Origin: Dietzia sp. ANT_WB102
Lineage (GTDB): Bacteria; Actinomycetota; Actinomycetes; Mycobacteriales; Mycobacteriaceae
NCBI RefSeq assembly: GCF_008369165.1
Contig: NZ_VOBA01000002.1
Span: forward strand, 186,001-250,000
Reading direction: 5' to 3'
DNA: 64,000 bases
Numbering within the stretch: position 1 is the first letter of the stretch; every line of letters begins with the position of its first letter. Shown in pieces: positions 17,513-25,811 of this stretch. The notes below the pieces were generated by a model, which saw nothing but the letters and a program-made list of their open reading frames with translations, did no database searches and was not told where the DNA came from. A program made the position numbers and the translations under genes.

Positions 17513-17580
17513 CGTGACCTGCAGCTTTGCCCGCTGAAGCGTGAGTTGCGTCACCTTTCGGCCGTTTCGCGTTAACCGAT

Positions 17581-17610
17581 TTGCGTTGCTCGATGTGTGG
17601 CACGTAATGT
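17581..17610 (+). promoter_or_regulatory. tRNA-fMet promoter
   Basis: -35 TTGCGT at 17581-17586 and -10 TAATGT at 17605-17610 with an 18-bp spacer, 15 bp before the tRNA. Confidence 0.5.
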
Positions 17611-17625
17611 CATAGACGCAAACGA

Positions 17626-17702
17626 CGCGGGGTGGAGCAGCTCGGTAGCTCGCTGGGCTCATAACCCAGAGGTCGCAGGTTCAAATCCTGTCCCCGCTAC
17701 CA
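17626..17702 (+). tRNA. Initiator tRNA-fMet (CAT)
   Basis: 77 nt including an encoded CCA. Cloverleaf: 7-bp acceptor stem with a mismatched first pair (C1 against U72), D stem GAGC/GCTC, anticodon stem CTGGG/CCCAG holding three consecutive G-C pairs, loop CTCATAA with anticodon CAT, and T arm GCAGG-TTCAAAT-CCTGT. The unpaired 1-72 position and the GGG/CCC anticodon stem are initiator hallmarks. Confidence 0.97.
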
Positions 17703-17709
17703 CGCACCA

Positions 17710-17737
17710 GGCCCGGTTCCCGAAAGGGAGCCGGGCC
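17710..17737 (+). terminator. Hairpin terminator after tRNA-fMet
   Basis: 12-bp stem (one G-U) with a GAAA tetraloop, beginning 8 nt after the tRNA; no T-tract follows, as is common in Actinobacteria. Confidence 0.75.
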
Positions 17738-17933
17738 TGAGTTCATTGAGGAGAAGCCGCGGAAGGTCAGCGGTGTGTTCTGGAACTCGATTGACGGAGC
17801 GGACCGGGTATCGGCGCGACGATCAGGGGATCAGGGAATTGGCTTGCGCGCCCGCAGGCTCACAGCTCGTGACCCGGAGCCCGCGCACCCACGGGCACCG
17901 AGTCGCGAGCCCTCCCTCCCGCTCAGGAGCCGG

Positions 17934-19112
17934 ATGACCGACCATGGGGGCGTGACACCTGCCCGTGAGACACCTGACCGCCGGGTCGACGTGGTGGTGA
18001 TCGGCGCCGGACAGGCGGGGCTATCGGCCGGCTACCACCTCCGACGTCGGGGATTCGACCCGATCAACCGCGCAGGCGAGCGGGCGCGCTCTTTCGTCAT
18101 ACTCGACGCCGAGGACGGCCCAGGTGGGGCGTGGCGGCACCGCTGGGAATCGCTCACCATGAGCACTGTCAATGGGATCTTCGAGCTGCCGGGCCAGGCG
18201 GTCCCGAACGTCGACCGCACAGCCCCGAGCCGGGACGTCCTGCCGCCCTATTTCGCCGACTACGAGGACCGGTTCCAGCTCCATGTGCGACGGCCGGTCC
18301 GCGTGCGCTCGGTCCGCAGATCCGCGCCCGGGCGGGATGGTCCGGGGCCTGACCGACTCGTCGTCGTCACCGATCGGGACGGCGCACCCCATCGCCCTGA
18401 CCTCGTCACCGACCTTGATGACCCGAGCCCCGAGACCTGGGCGGCTCGGTACGTCATCAACGCCACCGGCACCTGGACCCGGCCCTTCTGGCCGTACTAC
18501 CCCGGCCACGAGACGTTCCGCGGGCGGCAGCTCCACGTCCACGACTACGTCGCCGCAGACGAGTTCGCCGGGCAGCGCGTGGTGATCGTGGGCGCGGGGA
18601 TCTCCGCGACACAGTTGTTGGAGGAGATCTCACGCGTCACCGACACCTTGTGGGTGACCCGGCGGGAGGTCGAATGGGAGACGGACCCGGCTCCGGAGAA
18701 CTTCTCCGCCGCGATCGACAAGGTCGCCGAGCGCACCGCGAGAGGCCTGCCCCCGCAGAGCGTCATCAGTGTCACCGGAAACTACCGGGCGCCGTGGATC
18801 GAGCGCGCAGACGAGCGCGGCGTCCTGGTCCGCCACCCCATGTTCACCCGCATCGAGCCGGACGGGGTGCGGATGCCCGACGGGCGACTCGAACCGGCAG
18901 ACGTCATCCTCTGGGCGACCGGTTTCCGACCCGCGGTCGCCCACCTGGCACCGCTGGGGCTGCGCACGCCCGAGGGTGGCATCCGGGTGTCCGACGGGCG
19001 GGCGCTCGACGAGCCGAGGCTGTTTCTCATCGGCTACGGCCCGTCCCAGTCGACCGTGGGGGCCAACCGGGCGGGCCGCGACGCCGTACGCGCGATCGTC
19101 GCCGATCTCTAG
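17934..19112 (+). CDS. FAD-dependent monooxygenase-like oxidoreductase
   Basis: 392 residues with two dinucleotide-binding motifs: VVIGAGQAGLSAGYHL near the N-terminus (FAD) and VVIVGAGISATQ at ~220 (NADPH), plus ILWATGFRP late in the protein. This layout fits the flavin-containing monooxygenase / thioredoxin-reductase-like superfamily; the substrate cannot be inferred. ATG 17934 has AGGAG five nt upstream. The last 29 bp, including the stop codon, are duplicated in tandem immediately downstream, so the second copy forms the spacer to the convergent acyl-CoA dehydrogenase gene. Confidence 0.82.
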   Translation: MTDHGGVTPARETPDRRVDVVVIGAGQAGLSAGYHLRRRGFDPINRAGERARSFVILDAEDGPGGAWRHRWESLTMSTVNGIFELPGQAVPNVDRTAPSRDVLPPYFADYEDRFQLHVRRPVRVRSVRRSAPGRDGPGPDRLVVVTDRDGAPHRPDLVTDLDDPSPETWAARYVINATGTWTRPFWPYYPGHETFRGRQLHVHDYVAADEFAGQRVVIVGAGISATQLLEEISRVTDTLWVTRREVEWETDPAPENFSAAIDKVAERTARGLPPQSVISVTGNYRAPWIERADERGVLVRHPMFTRIEPDGVRMPDGRLEPADVILWATGFRPAVAHLAPLGLRTPEGGIRVSDGRALDEPRLFLIGYGPSQSTVGANRAGRDAVRAIVADL

Positions 19113-19140
19113 CCGTACGCGCGATCGTCGCCGATCTCTA
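19083..19140. repeat. 29-bp perfect tandem duplication spanning two gene ends
   Basis: Copy 1 is 19083-19111 and copy 2 is 19112-19140, identical base for base. Copy 1 holds the end of the oxidoreductase gene with most of its TAG (19110-19112); copy 2 ends with CTA, the reverse-strand stop codon of the acyl-CoA dehydrogenase gene (19138-19140). Removing one copy would make the two stop codons overlap as CTAG, the likely ancestral state. Confidence 0.97.
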
Positions 19141-20298
19141 GAGGGTCCGCGAGATCAGTTCCTTCATGATCTCGTTGGTGCCTCCGTAGATCTTCTGCAC
19201 GCGGGCTGAGGCGTACATCCGCGCGATCGGGTATTCCGTCATGAATCCGTAGCCGCCGAAGACCTGCAAGCAGCGGTCGATGATCTCGCATTGCTTGTCG
19301 GTGCAGTAATACTTGGCCATCGACGCGGTCGACGGATCCAGCCTGCCCTCGAGGTGCAGGCCGATGCAGTGATCGAGGAGGGTGCGCGACGCGAGTGCCT
19401 CCGTCTTGCATTCGGCCAGTTCAAAGCGCAGGTTCTGGAACTTGAGGATGGGCTTGCCGAACGCCTCGCGCTCCTTGGCGTAGTCCGTCGCCAGTTGCAC
19501 GGCGGTCTCCGCTGCGGACACCGCGGTCACCGCGATGATGAGGCGCTCTTGCGGTAGCTGCTGCATGAGCTGGATGAACCCCTGATCCAGCCCATCCTCG
19601 CCGCCCAGGAGGTTCCCGGCGGGCACCCGCATGTCGTCGAAGAACAGCTCCATCGTGTCCTGGTACTTCAGGCCGATCTTGTCCAGCTTGCGGCCCCGGG
19701 TGAAGCCCGGCAGGTCGGTGGTCTCCGCCACAAGGAGCGACAGACCCTGAGCGCCCTCACCGCCCGTGCGGGTGACGATAACGAGCAAGTCGCAGTGCAT
19801 GCCGTTCGAGATAAAGGTCTTGGACCCGTTGACCACGAAGTCGTCGCCGTCCCTCGTCGCCGAGGTGCGCAGCGCCTGCAGGTCCGACCCGGCACCCGGT
19901 TCGGTCATCGCGATGGCGCCGACCAGTTCGCCGGTGGCGAGCTTCGGGAGCCAGCGCTGCTTCTGCTCCTCGGTGCCGTACTGGAGAATGTAGTGCGCCA
20001 CGATCGTGCTGTGGACCGAGTTGCCCCACCCGTCATCGAGTGCGCGGGCCTGCTCCTCGGCGATCACGGCCTCATGGGCGAACGTGCCGCCGCCCCCGCC
20101 GTACTCCTCTGGGATGGAGATGCACAGCAGCCCGGCATCGCCTGCCTTGTTCCAGAACTCACGGTCCACGGCGCCCTGCTCGGCCCACCGCTCCAGGTTC
20201 GGTGCGGTCTCCTTTTCGAGGAACGCACGAGTGTGGGTGCGCAGCGCGTCCAGATCTTCGGTCATCCAAGGGGATCGGAAAGGGGCGGTTTCTAACAC
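19138..20298 (-). CDS. Long-chain acyl-CoA dehydrogenase-like flavoprotein
   Basis: 386 residues. FAD-binding elements typical of the family include AMTEPGAGSDL and DFVVNGSKTFISNG. The C-terminus YGGTNEIMKELISR matches the LCAD/isovaleryl type, where the usual C-terminal Glu is replaced and the catalytic base sits in helix G, here the Glu of LPQERLIIA (~245). So it is a beta-oxidation first-step enzyme for long or branched acyl-CoAs. GTG 20298 was chosen because GGAG lies 5 nt upstream and the N-terminal FRSPWM element of this family is then included; ATG 20265 would cut it off. It is divergent from a TetR gene with a palindromic operator between them. Confidence 0.88.
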   Translation of the reverse strand: MLETAPFRSPWMTEDLDALRTHTRAFLEKETAPNLERWAEQGAVDREFWNKAGDAGLLCISIPEEYGGGGGTFAHEAVIAEEQARALDDGWGNSVHSTIVAHYILQYGTEEQKQRWLPKLATGELVGAIAMTEPGAGSDLQALRTSATRDGDDFVVNGSKTFISNGMHCDLLVIVTRTGGEGAQGLSLLVAETTDLPGFTRGRKLDKIGLKYQDTMELFFDDMRVPAGNLLGGEDGLDQGFIQLMQQLPQERLIIAVTAVSAAETAVQLATDYAKEREAFGKPILKFQNLRFELAECKTEALASRTLLDHCIGLHLEGRLDPSTASMAKYYCTDKQCEIIDRCLQVFGGYGFMTEYPIARMYASARVQKIYGGTNEIMKELISRTL

Positions 20299-20348
20299 GG
20301 GGTCTCCAGCGATGAGGTGAGGGCCGGTGGCGGCGATAACAACCATCA

Positions 20349-20384
20349 CCATACAACTGCATAGGTCTGCATGCATGTGTATGG
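20349..20384. promoter_or_regulatory. TetR-type operator between acyl-CoA dehydrogenase and regulator genes
   Basis: Inverted repeat with 14-nt arms, CCATACAACTGCAT (20349-20362) and ATGCATGTGTATGG (20371-20384), 12 of 14 positions complementary, around an 8-nt centre. It is AT-rich against the background and centred in the divergent intergenic region, as expected for autoregulation plus repression of the dehydrogenase gene. Confidence 0.75.
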
Positions 20385-20442
20385 TCAACGCTTTGACGGT
20401 GCCCATAGGCGCCGCACGTCGCAGCGGAACGAGGTGGGGCGG

Positions 20443-21057
20443 GTGAGCGCAGTGGAACCCGTGGCGGGTGGCGGCTCACCACGACCCGCCGACGCTGATC
20501 TCACCGCACGGGCCCGAATCCGCTACGCGGCGCTGGAGCTGTATTCCGGCCACGGCGAGGACCGAGTCTCCATGCGCCGCGTAGCCGCCGAGGTCGGGGT
20601 GACCATCGGGCTGATACAGCACCACTTCGGCACCAAAGAGGGGCTGCGCCGTGCCGTCGACGAACTCGTCGTGGAGCAGGTGGTGGCGGCGCTGGCGACC
20701 GTCGAACACACCGGATCGGCGGTCGAGGTCGTGGCCGCCCGGGATGCCGCGGTGCGGCAGATGCTCGAGCGCAACCCGATGCTGGTGAAATACATCAACC
20801 GGGCGCTCCTCGAGCCCGACGGGCGGGGCGCCCCGCTTCTCCGGGCGATCGTCGAGCTCACCACCAGGGAGGTCGACAGCTTGCGGCGAGGTGGCCACGC
20901 CTCGACGCGGTCCTCGGACAAGGTCCAGGTGGTACGCACGTTGATGGGGCAGGTGGGGGAGCTGTTCCTGGAGCCCGTCGTCGCGGCCATCTGGGCTCAG
21001 ATCGATGGCGACCCACACGAGTGCCCCACTATCCGCATCACAGTTGAGGAGCGCTGA
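20443..21057 (+). CDS. TetR-family transcriptional regulator
   Basis: 204 residues. The N-terminal helix-turn-helix is at ~22-65, with the recognition part VGVTIGLIQHHFGTKEGLRRAV. The remainder is helical and would bind a small ligand, plausibly an acyl-CoA given the divergent dehydrogenase gene (inference). GTG 20443 has GAGGTGG about five nt upstream. A longer form from 20371 would start inside the operator and is less likely. Confidence 0.88.
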   Translation: MSAVEPVAGGGSPRPADADLTARARIRYAALELYSGHGEDRVSMRRVAAEVGVTIGLIQHHFGTKEGLRRAVDELVVEQVVAALATVEHTGSAVEVVAARDAAVRQMLERNPMLVKYINRALLEPDGRGAPLLRAIVELTTREVDSLRRGGHASTRSSDKVQVVRTLMGQVGELFLEPVVAAIWAQIDGDPHECPTIRITVEER

Positions 21058-21199
21058 CTAGGGCAAGGCTGCCGACGCCGGTGCTCCAACGACGCGGAGG
21101 GCGCCCGGGACCCCGGCATAGTGCGCGGGCGGCCGATCGCCGCTACCCTGTCAAAGGCGTATACCCGGGCATTCTGCTCGCGGTGGGAAGGACACGCTC

Positions 21200-21910
21200 A
21201 TGAGGTTCACCCGTCTGGGCAAGCTCGTCGCGACGGCCGCGATGGCCGGTGCCGCCACCCTGATGGCGCCCGCAGCGGCCCAGGCCGCCGTGCCGGTCGG
21301 GGGCGCGACCCCGGTCATGGTCGGGGGAGTGGCGGGATGCACGATCACCGCCGCCGGGTATGACGCCGCAGGAGCGCCGGTCGCGTTCACCGCTGCCCAC
21401 TGCAGCGATCAGATCAACGCCCCGGTCTTCCTACGGGACAACAAGGGAGCCGGTGTCATCGGCACCATCGCCACTCGCAACGAGATCCTCGACTACTCGG
21501 TGATCCGCCTGGACCCGGGTGTTGCCGTCCCCGTCCGACAGGCCGGCGTCGTGGGCCGTGCGCCCGCCCCGGAGTTCGGTGACATCGTCTGCAAGGACGG
21601 AATGTCCACCGGACACACCTGCGGCATCACCTGGCAACGTGAAGGCGACCGGTTCTGGAGCCAGGCGTGCGCAGGCTACGGCGACTCCGGCGGTCCCATC
21701 ACCCGTGACGGTCTTCTTGTGGGGCTCGTCTCCGGGGGGCACATGCCGCCCGCCGCCGGTCCCGCCGGGAGCCTCGGTTCAGTCCTGCCCTCGTGCATCC
21801 ACCCGGCGCAGTCGCCGTTCTTCCTGCCTGCACTGGGACACTCCTTCGACGCGGTCGTCGCCGATGCCACTGCACGAAACTGGCCCGGACGCGGTTTCCA
21901 GATGGCCTGA
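21200..21910 (+). CDS. Secreted S1-family (trypsin-like) serine protease
   Basis: 236 residues. A Sec signal peptide (basic start, hydrophobic ~12-25, likely cleaved after AQA near 28-29) precedes a chymotrypsin fold. The triad is His in FTAAHC (~68), Asp in LDYSVIRL (~98) and Ser in GDSGGPI (~160). Pairs of Cys (GCTIT/AAHC, VCKDG/TCGITW, ACAGY) fit extracellular disulfides. Without a propeptide of notable size it resembles short secreted actinobacterial S1 proteases. AAGGA lies ~9 nt before ATG 21200. A perfect 17-bp terminator hairpin follows the gene. Confidence 0.88.
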   Translation: MRFTRLGKLVATAAMAGAATLMAPAAAQAAVPVGGATPVMVGGVAGCTITAAGYDAAGAPVAFTAAHCSDQINAPVFLRDNKGAGVIGTIATRNEILDYSVIRLDPGVAVPVRQAGVVGRAPAPEFGDIVCKDGMSTGHTCGITWQREGDRFWSQACAGYGDSGGPITRDGLLVGLVSGGHMPPAAGPAGSLGSVLPSCIHPAQSPFFLPALGHSFDAVVADATARNWPGRGFQMA

Positions 21911-21961
21911 GCGCCTGGCGCGCTGCTCTCAGACGAGTAGCGCTTAAGCGGGTAGCGCTGA

Positions 21962-22000
21962 GAGGGGCCCGGTACCGACGTGATCGGTACCGGGCCCCTC
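21962..22000 (+). terminator. Strong hairpin between protease and fadE23-like genes
   Basis: Perfect 17-bp stem (21962-21978 with 21984-22000) and a 5-nt loop. It lies between convergent genes and can serve both strands. No T-tract. Confidence 0.8.
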
Positions 22001-22057
22001 GTCTGTGGTGGGGACTCGTCCCCGCAAGTTACGCGCGGCTGGGGCGGCGCGAGCTGC

Positions 22058-23263
22058 TCACTTCAGGTCGGCGCTGGACAGGTCCAGGATTCGGCGCGCG
22101 ATCACGAGCTGCTGGATCTGTTGGGTGCCTTCGAAGATGTCGAGGATCTTGGAGTCTCGGGACCACTTCTCCAGGAAACTGCGCTCGGAGTAGCCGTAGC
22201 TGCCCGCCAGCTCGACCGCACCCAGGGTCACGGCAGAACCGGTGCGTCCGGCCTTGGCCTTGCACATCGAGGCTTCCTTGGTGTTGGGCATCTTGTTGTC
22301 TGCCATCCACGCCGCGCGCAGCGTGAGCAGGTAGGACGCCTCCCAGTCGGCTTCGAGCTCGAGATACTTGGCCACGGCGGCCGGCTGGCTGGTGGCGGGA
22401 CGGTCGTAGTCGATCTCCATTCCCGCCTCCTCGAGAAGTGTGCGGATCTCCTCGAGCGCGGCGCGCGCCACACCCACGGCCATGCCGGCGACCAACGGGC
22501 GGGTGTTGTCGAAGGTCTGCATGGCACCAGCGAAACCCTTGTCCACACGGATCTCCGGGTCCCCCAGGAGGTTCTCCTTCGGCACGCGGCAGTCGGTGAA
22601 GCTGATCTGTGCGGTGTCGGAGGCGCGGATTCCGAGCTTATGCTCGAGCCGGTCCACGGAGACGCCGGGATGATCGCGCGGCACGACAAAGGACTTGATG
22701 GCGGCGCGACCCTTGCTCTTGTCCAGGGTCGCCCACACCACGATGTGGTCCGCGCGCTCACCCGACGTGACGAAGATTTTGGTGCCGTTAATGACGTACT
22801 CGTCGCCATCCAGCCGTGCGGTGGCCGAGACTGCCGCCGAGTCTGACCCGAAGTCCGGCTCGGTGATGGCCATCGAGGCCCACACCCGGCCGAACTTCTC
22901 CATTTGCTCGTCGTTCGCCACGGCCGCGATCGCGGAGTTGCCCAGTCCCTGGCGGGGTATCGACAGTGTTAGACCGACGTCGCCCCAACAGGTCTCGATG
23001 ATGTTGAGCAGCGACTTCATGTTGCCGCCATTGGACACGCCTTCACGCCGGGGTGCGCCACCGGACCCCATCGTGGCGCCGGAAGGAGCCTTTCCGGCGT
23101 CCTCCATGGCCTCCATCATCGCCTTGAGCGTGTCCAGTTCGACGGGATACTCGTGCTCGGCGAGGTCGTACTTGCGGGAGACGGGTCGGAAGATCTGGGT
23201 GGCCACCTGCCGGGCCTGGTTCGCGCCCGCCTGTAGCTTCGTCGGGAGTTCGAGGTTGATCAT
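22058..23263 (-). CDS. fadE23: Acyl-CoA dehydrogenase, FadE23-like
   Basis: 401 residues. The acyl-CoA dehydrogenase signature region is AITEPDFGSDSAAV, the substrate/FAD strand is EYVINGTKIFVTSG, and the catalytic Glu is in DIFEGTQQIQQL near the C-terminus. ATG 23263 has AAGGA ~9 nt upstream. Length and its place directly downstream of a FadE24-like gene match mycobacterial fadE23, so the two likely form a heteromeric dehydrogenase of unknown substrate (inference: some FadE pairs act as alpha2beta2 complexes). The name is by homology and order. Confidence 0.85.
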   Translation of the reverse strand: MINLELPTKLQAGANQARQVATQIFRPVSRKYDLAEHEYPVELDTLKAMMEAMEDAGKAPSGATMGSGGAPRREGVSNGGNMKSLLNIIETCWGDVGLTLSIPRQGLGNSAIAAVANDEQMEKFGRVWASMAITEPDFGSDSAAVSATARLDGDEYVINGTKIFVTSGERADHIVVWATLDKSKGRAAIKSFVVPRDHPGVSVDRLEHKLGIRASDTAQISFTDCRVPKENLLGDPEIRVDKGFAGAMQTFDNTRPLVAGMAVGVARAALEEIRTLLEEAGMEIDYDRPATSQPAAVAKYLELEADWEASYLLTLRAAWMADNKMPNTKEASMCKAKAGRTGSAVTLGAVELAGSYGYSERSFLEKWSRDSKILDIFEGTQQIQQLVIARRILDLSSADLK

Positions 23264-23312
23264 CGCTTCAGGTCCTTGGTCCGGTTCGGGAGGGTGGTGG
23301 AGCGGGCGAGCG

Positions 23313-24719
23313 TCACAGGACCACCACGCCCTCGGCCACTCCCACGGCCCGCAGGTCGCGGTACCAGCGTTCGACCGGGTGCTCCTTGGTGAATCCGTGG
23401 CCACCGAGAAGTTGGACGCCGTCGAGTCCGATCTTCATGCCCTTGTCCGCGGCGATCTTGCGGGCGAGTGCGGCCTCGCGGGCGAAGGATAGGCCCTGCT
23501 CGGCGCGGGACGCGCCTCGCCAGGTGACCAGTCGCATTCCGTCGAGTTCGGTGGCCATGTCGGCTACGGCGAACGCGACCGCCTGGCGGTGTGCGATGGG
23601 CTCGCCAAAGGCGTGACGCTCCTTGACGTACGGGGTCACGTAGTCGAGGACGGCGTGGGAGGTACCCACCGCGAGGGAGGCCCAGCCGAGCCGCGATAGA
23701 CGGATGATGTCGGCGTAGGCGGCGGACCGGTCCTCCGCGGAGTCATCCGGGTCGCCGAGAATCGCGTCGGCGGGCAGCGAGACGTCGGTGAGGACGAGAC
23801 GGCCAAGCCCGGCGGCGCGCAGCCCCATGGACGGGTCGGCCTCCACCACGAGTCCATCGGTGTCGGATTCCACGACGAAGAAGGTCGGCGCGCCGTCGAG
23901 AGAGGCGGCGACGACGAAGAGTTCCGCGCTACCGGCCGTGGGCACCATCGACTTGACGCCGCTCAGAGAGAATCCACCAGCCGTACGCGTGGCGGTGGTC
24001 TCGAGCGCGAACGGGTCAAAGAGCGGCCGCGGTTCGGCCACCACGACGGCGGCGGCGGGAACCTGCTCGGAGGCGAACGCCGGTAGGTAGGACTTCTGTT
24101 GGGTGTCCGAACCGAACTGCGTCAGGGTCGTGGCCACCCCGGAGGGGGCCAGGATCGGCAGCGCCAATCCCATGTCGCCGTAGGCCAGGGCCTCGGCTAC
24201 CAGGGAATTGGTCACCACGCCGCGCTCGGAGGCGATGCCCTCGAACTCCTCGGGCACGTTGAGCATGGTCGCGCCGATCTCCGCCGATCGCTCGAGGAGC
24301 GAGGCGGGTGCCTCGGCTGCGGCATCGGCGTCGTGGGCCGCCGGTCGGATGACCTCGGCGGCGAACTCGCGCACGGTCTGGGAGATCATCTGCTGGTCGT
24401 CGTCCAGCGTGAGGTCGAACAGGTCGGGCCGGGCCTCGGCGTCGGCGTCAGGCAGGCGCTTGGGCGCGCCTCCGGCGGAGACCTTCTTGAACGACTTGGT
24501 CGCGGCGCCGAGGGTTTTGAAGCCGGTCTTGGTGGCCTCGTAGGTGACCCGGTCGACTTTCTGCCGCAGCCCGAAGCGCTCTGCGAACTCCGAGCCGGTA
24601 ATGGTGGTCAACGCGCGCATCGCCGCGCCGATGGCGTCGATGCGTGTGGGGTTCTTGCCGGGTGTCGAGGTCTCCGCGCGTCCGGTCGTGGACGGGGCTG
24701 TGGGGTTCTTGCTCATCAT
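23313..24719 (-). CDS. fadE24: Acyl-CoA dehydrogenase, FadE24-like
   Basis: 468 residues. A ~90-residue N-terminal extension rich in Lys/Thr/Ala precedes the dehydrogenase fold; the normal FAD-proximal TEPGxGSD motif is degenerate (VVAEPRPLFDPF), while VAEGVVVL at the C-terminus keeps a Glu near the usual base position. Three candidate starts (GTG 24722, ATG 24719, ATG 24716) are in tandem; ATG 24719 is taken for spacing to AGCTGG. It is cotranscribed with fadE23 (49-bp gap). A 16-bp palindrome overlaps its likely -10 region, so the pair is probably under a repressor. Confidence 0.83.
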   Translation of the reverse strand: MMSKNPTAPSTTGRAETSTPGKNPTRIDAIGAAMRALTTITGSEFAERFGLRQKVDRVTYEATKTGFKTLGAATKSFKKVSAGGAPKRLPDADAEARPDLFDLTLDDDQQMISQTVREFAAEVIRPAAHDADAAAEAPASLLERSAEIGATMLNVPEEFEGIASERGVVTNSLVAEALAYGDMGLALPILAPSGVATTLTQFGSDTQQKSYLPAFASEQVPAAAVVVAEPRPLFDPFALETTATRTAGGFSLSGVKSMVPTAGSAELFVVAASLDGAPTFFVVESDTDGLVVEADPSMGLRAAGLGRLVLTDVSLPADAILGDPDDSAEDRSAAYADIIRLSRLGWASLAVGTSHAVLDYVTPYVKERHAFGEPIAHRQAVAFAVADMATELDGMRLVTWRGASRAEQGLSFAREAALARKIAADKGMKIGLDGVQLLGGHGFTKEHPVERWYRDLRAVGVAEGVVVL

Positions 24720-24763
24720 CACCAGCTGTTCTCGTGACGGACGGTGGACGGTGCTGTCTCACA

Positions 24764-24782
24764 CACCTTACTTCGGAGTAAG
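24764..24782 (-). promoter_or_regulatory. Operator-like palindrome over the fadE24-fadE23 promoter
   Basis: CTTACT-TCGG-AGTAAG at 24767-24782, a perfect 6-bp inverted repeat that stands out as AT-rich. On the minus strand it overlaps TAAGGT, a candidate -10 box, about 45 nt upstream of the fadE24 start. The binding factor is unknown. Confidence 0.5.
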
Positions 24783-24835
24783 TTCCGCGCGCCACACATT
24801 CCCCGAACAAGTTCGCGCTGCTGGTCGGGCGGGAG

Positions 24836-25639
24836 TCAGCCGCGGAGAAGGGCGACCGCCTGGTCGACCGCGCCGGGGCGGCCGGCGACGAACCAGTCGT
24901 AACCGTTGACCTCGACCGTCGTGCATACCCCGCCCGCCCCCTCGACGAGAGCGCGGCCAGGTAGCCAATCCCATTCCGGGCAGGAGTGCTGACACCAGAC
25001 CGTGTGGATCCCGCAGGCGACGGAGGCCAGGTCCACCGATCCGGACCCGAGCATGCGGATGGTCGCAGCGCCCCGGCTGACCCGGTGGAAGGGCTCGGCC
25101 AGGTGGGGATCGTCGAAGAAGGGCGGATGGAGGTACGTGGCGAGACTGCCCGCGGCCAGGTCCCCGGGGGTCAGGCGCGTCACCGGTACTCCGTTGCGGC
25201 GGGTCGATACATCGGATCCGCCGACGAAGGTCTCACCGGTCAGCGGTCGGTGGATGGCTCCGAGAAGATAGTCGTCGCCGCCGGTGACCGCGACGGCAGA
25301 GCACCAGTAGTCGGAACCGGAGACGAAGTTGTAGGTGCCATCCACCGGATCCACGACCCATCGCCGATCGCGATCGCCGGCGACCAGGGTGCCCTCCTCG
25401 CCCAGAATGCCGTCGTCAGGGCGGTGGACGGCCAGGAGCGCGGTGATGTGCCGCTCGGCGGCGTCGTCGGCCTCGGTGACGACGTCGGATATGGAGGTTT
25501 TGCGCCGGACGTCGAGACCTTTCTCGCGTAGGCGCCGCGCGAGGGTTCCCGCGTCGACGACGAGGCGGGCGGCCAGGTCGGCGTCGGTCATCTCCGAGGT
25601 GGGCGTGCCGTGCAGGGGATCCGGGTGGCGGGCGTCCAT
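24836..25639 (-). CDS. Inositol-monophosphatase-family enzyme (HisN-like phosphatase)
   Basis: 267 residues. All IMPase metal-site motifs are present: GILGEEGT at ~77-84, WVVDPVDGTYNF at ~93-104, and PEWDWLPG at ~221. These Mg-dependent enzymes hydrolyse inositol phosphate, histidinol phosphate or fructose bisphosphate. By position near fadE24/fadE23 it corresponds to Rv3137 (from memory), proposed as histidinol-phosphate phosphatase, but substrate choice cannot be read from these motifs. GGAGGAAG lies ~11 nt before ATG 25639. It is divergent from prfB. Confidence 0.85.
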   Translation of the reverse strand: MDARHPDPLHGTPTSEMTDADLAARLVVDAGTLARRLREKGLDVRRKTSISDVVTEADDAAERHITALLAVHRPDDGILGEEGTLVAGDRDRRWVVDPVDGTYNFVSGSDYWCSAVAVTGGDDYLLGAIHRPLTGETFVGGSDVSTRRNGVPVTRLTPGDLAAGSLATYLHPPFFDDPHLAEPFHRVSRGAATIRMLGSGSVDLASVACGIHTVWCQHSCPEWDWLPGRALVEGAGGVCTTVEVNGYDWFVAGRPGAVDQAVALLRG

Positions 25640-25797
25640 GGTCGTTCACTTCCTCCGCTGGGCCGTGGCGGCTCGCTGAACACGGGCGGTAGCGGGTCCG
25701 CAGCATCCGACGCTACCCCCGTGCGGCGTCGACCGGAGGTGTGGAAGGCCACGCGAAGCGGGCGGGTGGTCAAACGCTGAATGATGTCCGGGCCGCG

Positions 25798-25803
25798 TAG
25801 AGT
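25798..25803 (+). promoter_or_regulatory. -10 box for prfB, near-leaderless
   Basis: TAGAGT, 8 nt before GTG 25812, with no Shine-Dalgarno sequence. Confidence 0.45.
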
Positions 25804-25811
25804 TGGATACC

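Noticed and set aside
17775-17933. Longer N-terminus for the FAD-dependent oxidoreductase
   Set aside because: The extra 53 residues are Arg/Pro-rich with no homology, while AGGAG precedes ATG 17934.
22539-22547. Perfect DnaA box TTGTCCACA
   Set aside because: Lies inside the fadE23-like coding sequence, far from a promoter; likely coincidence.
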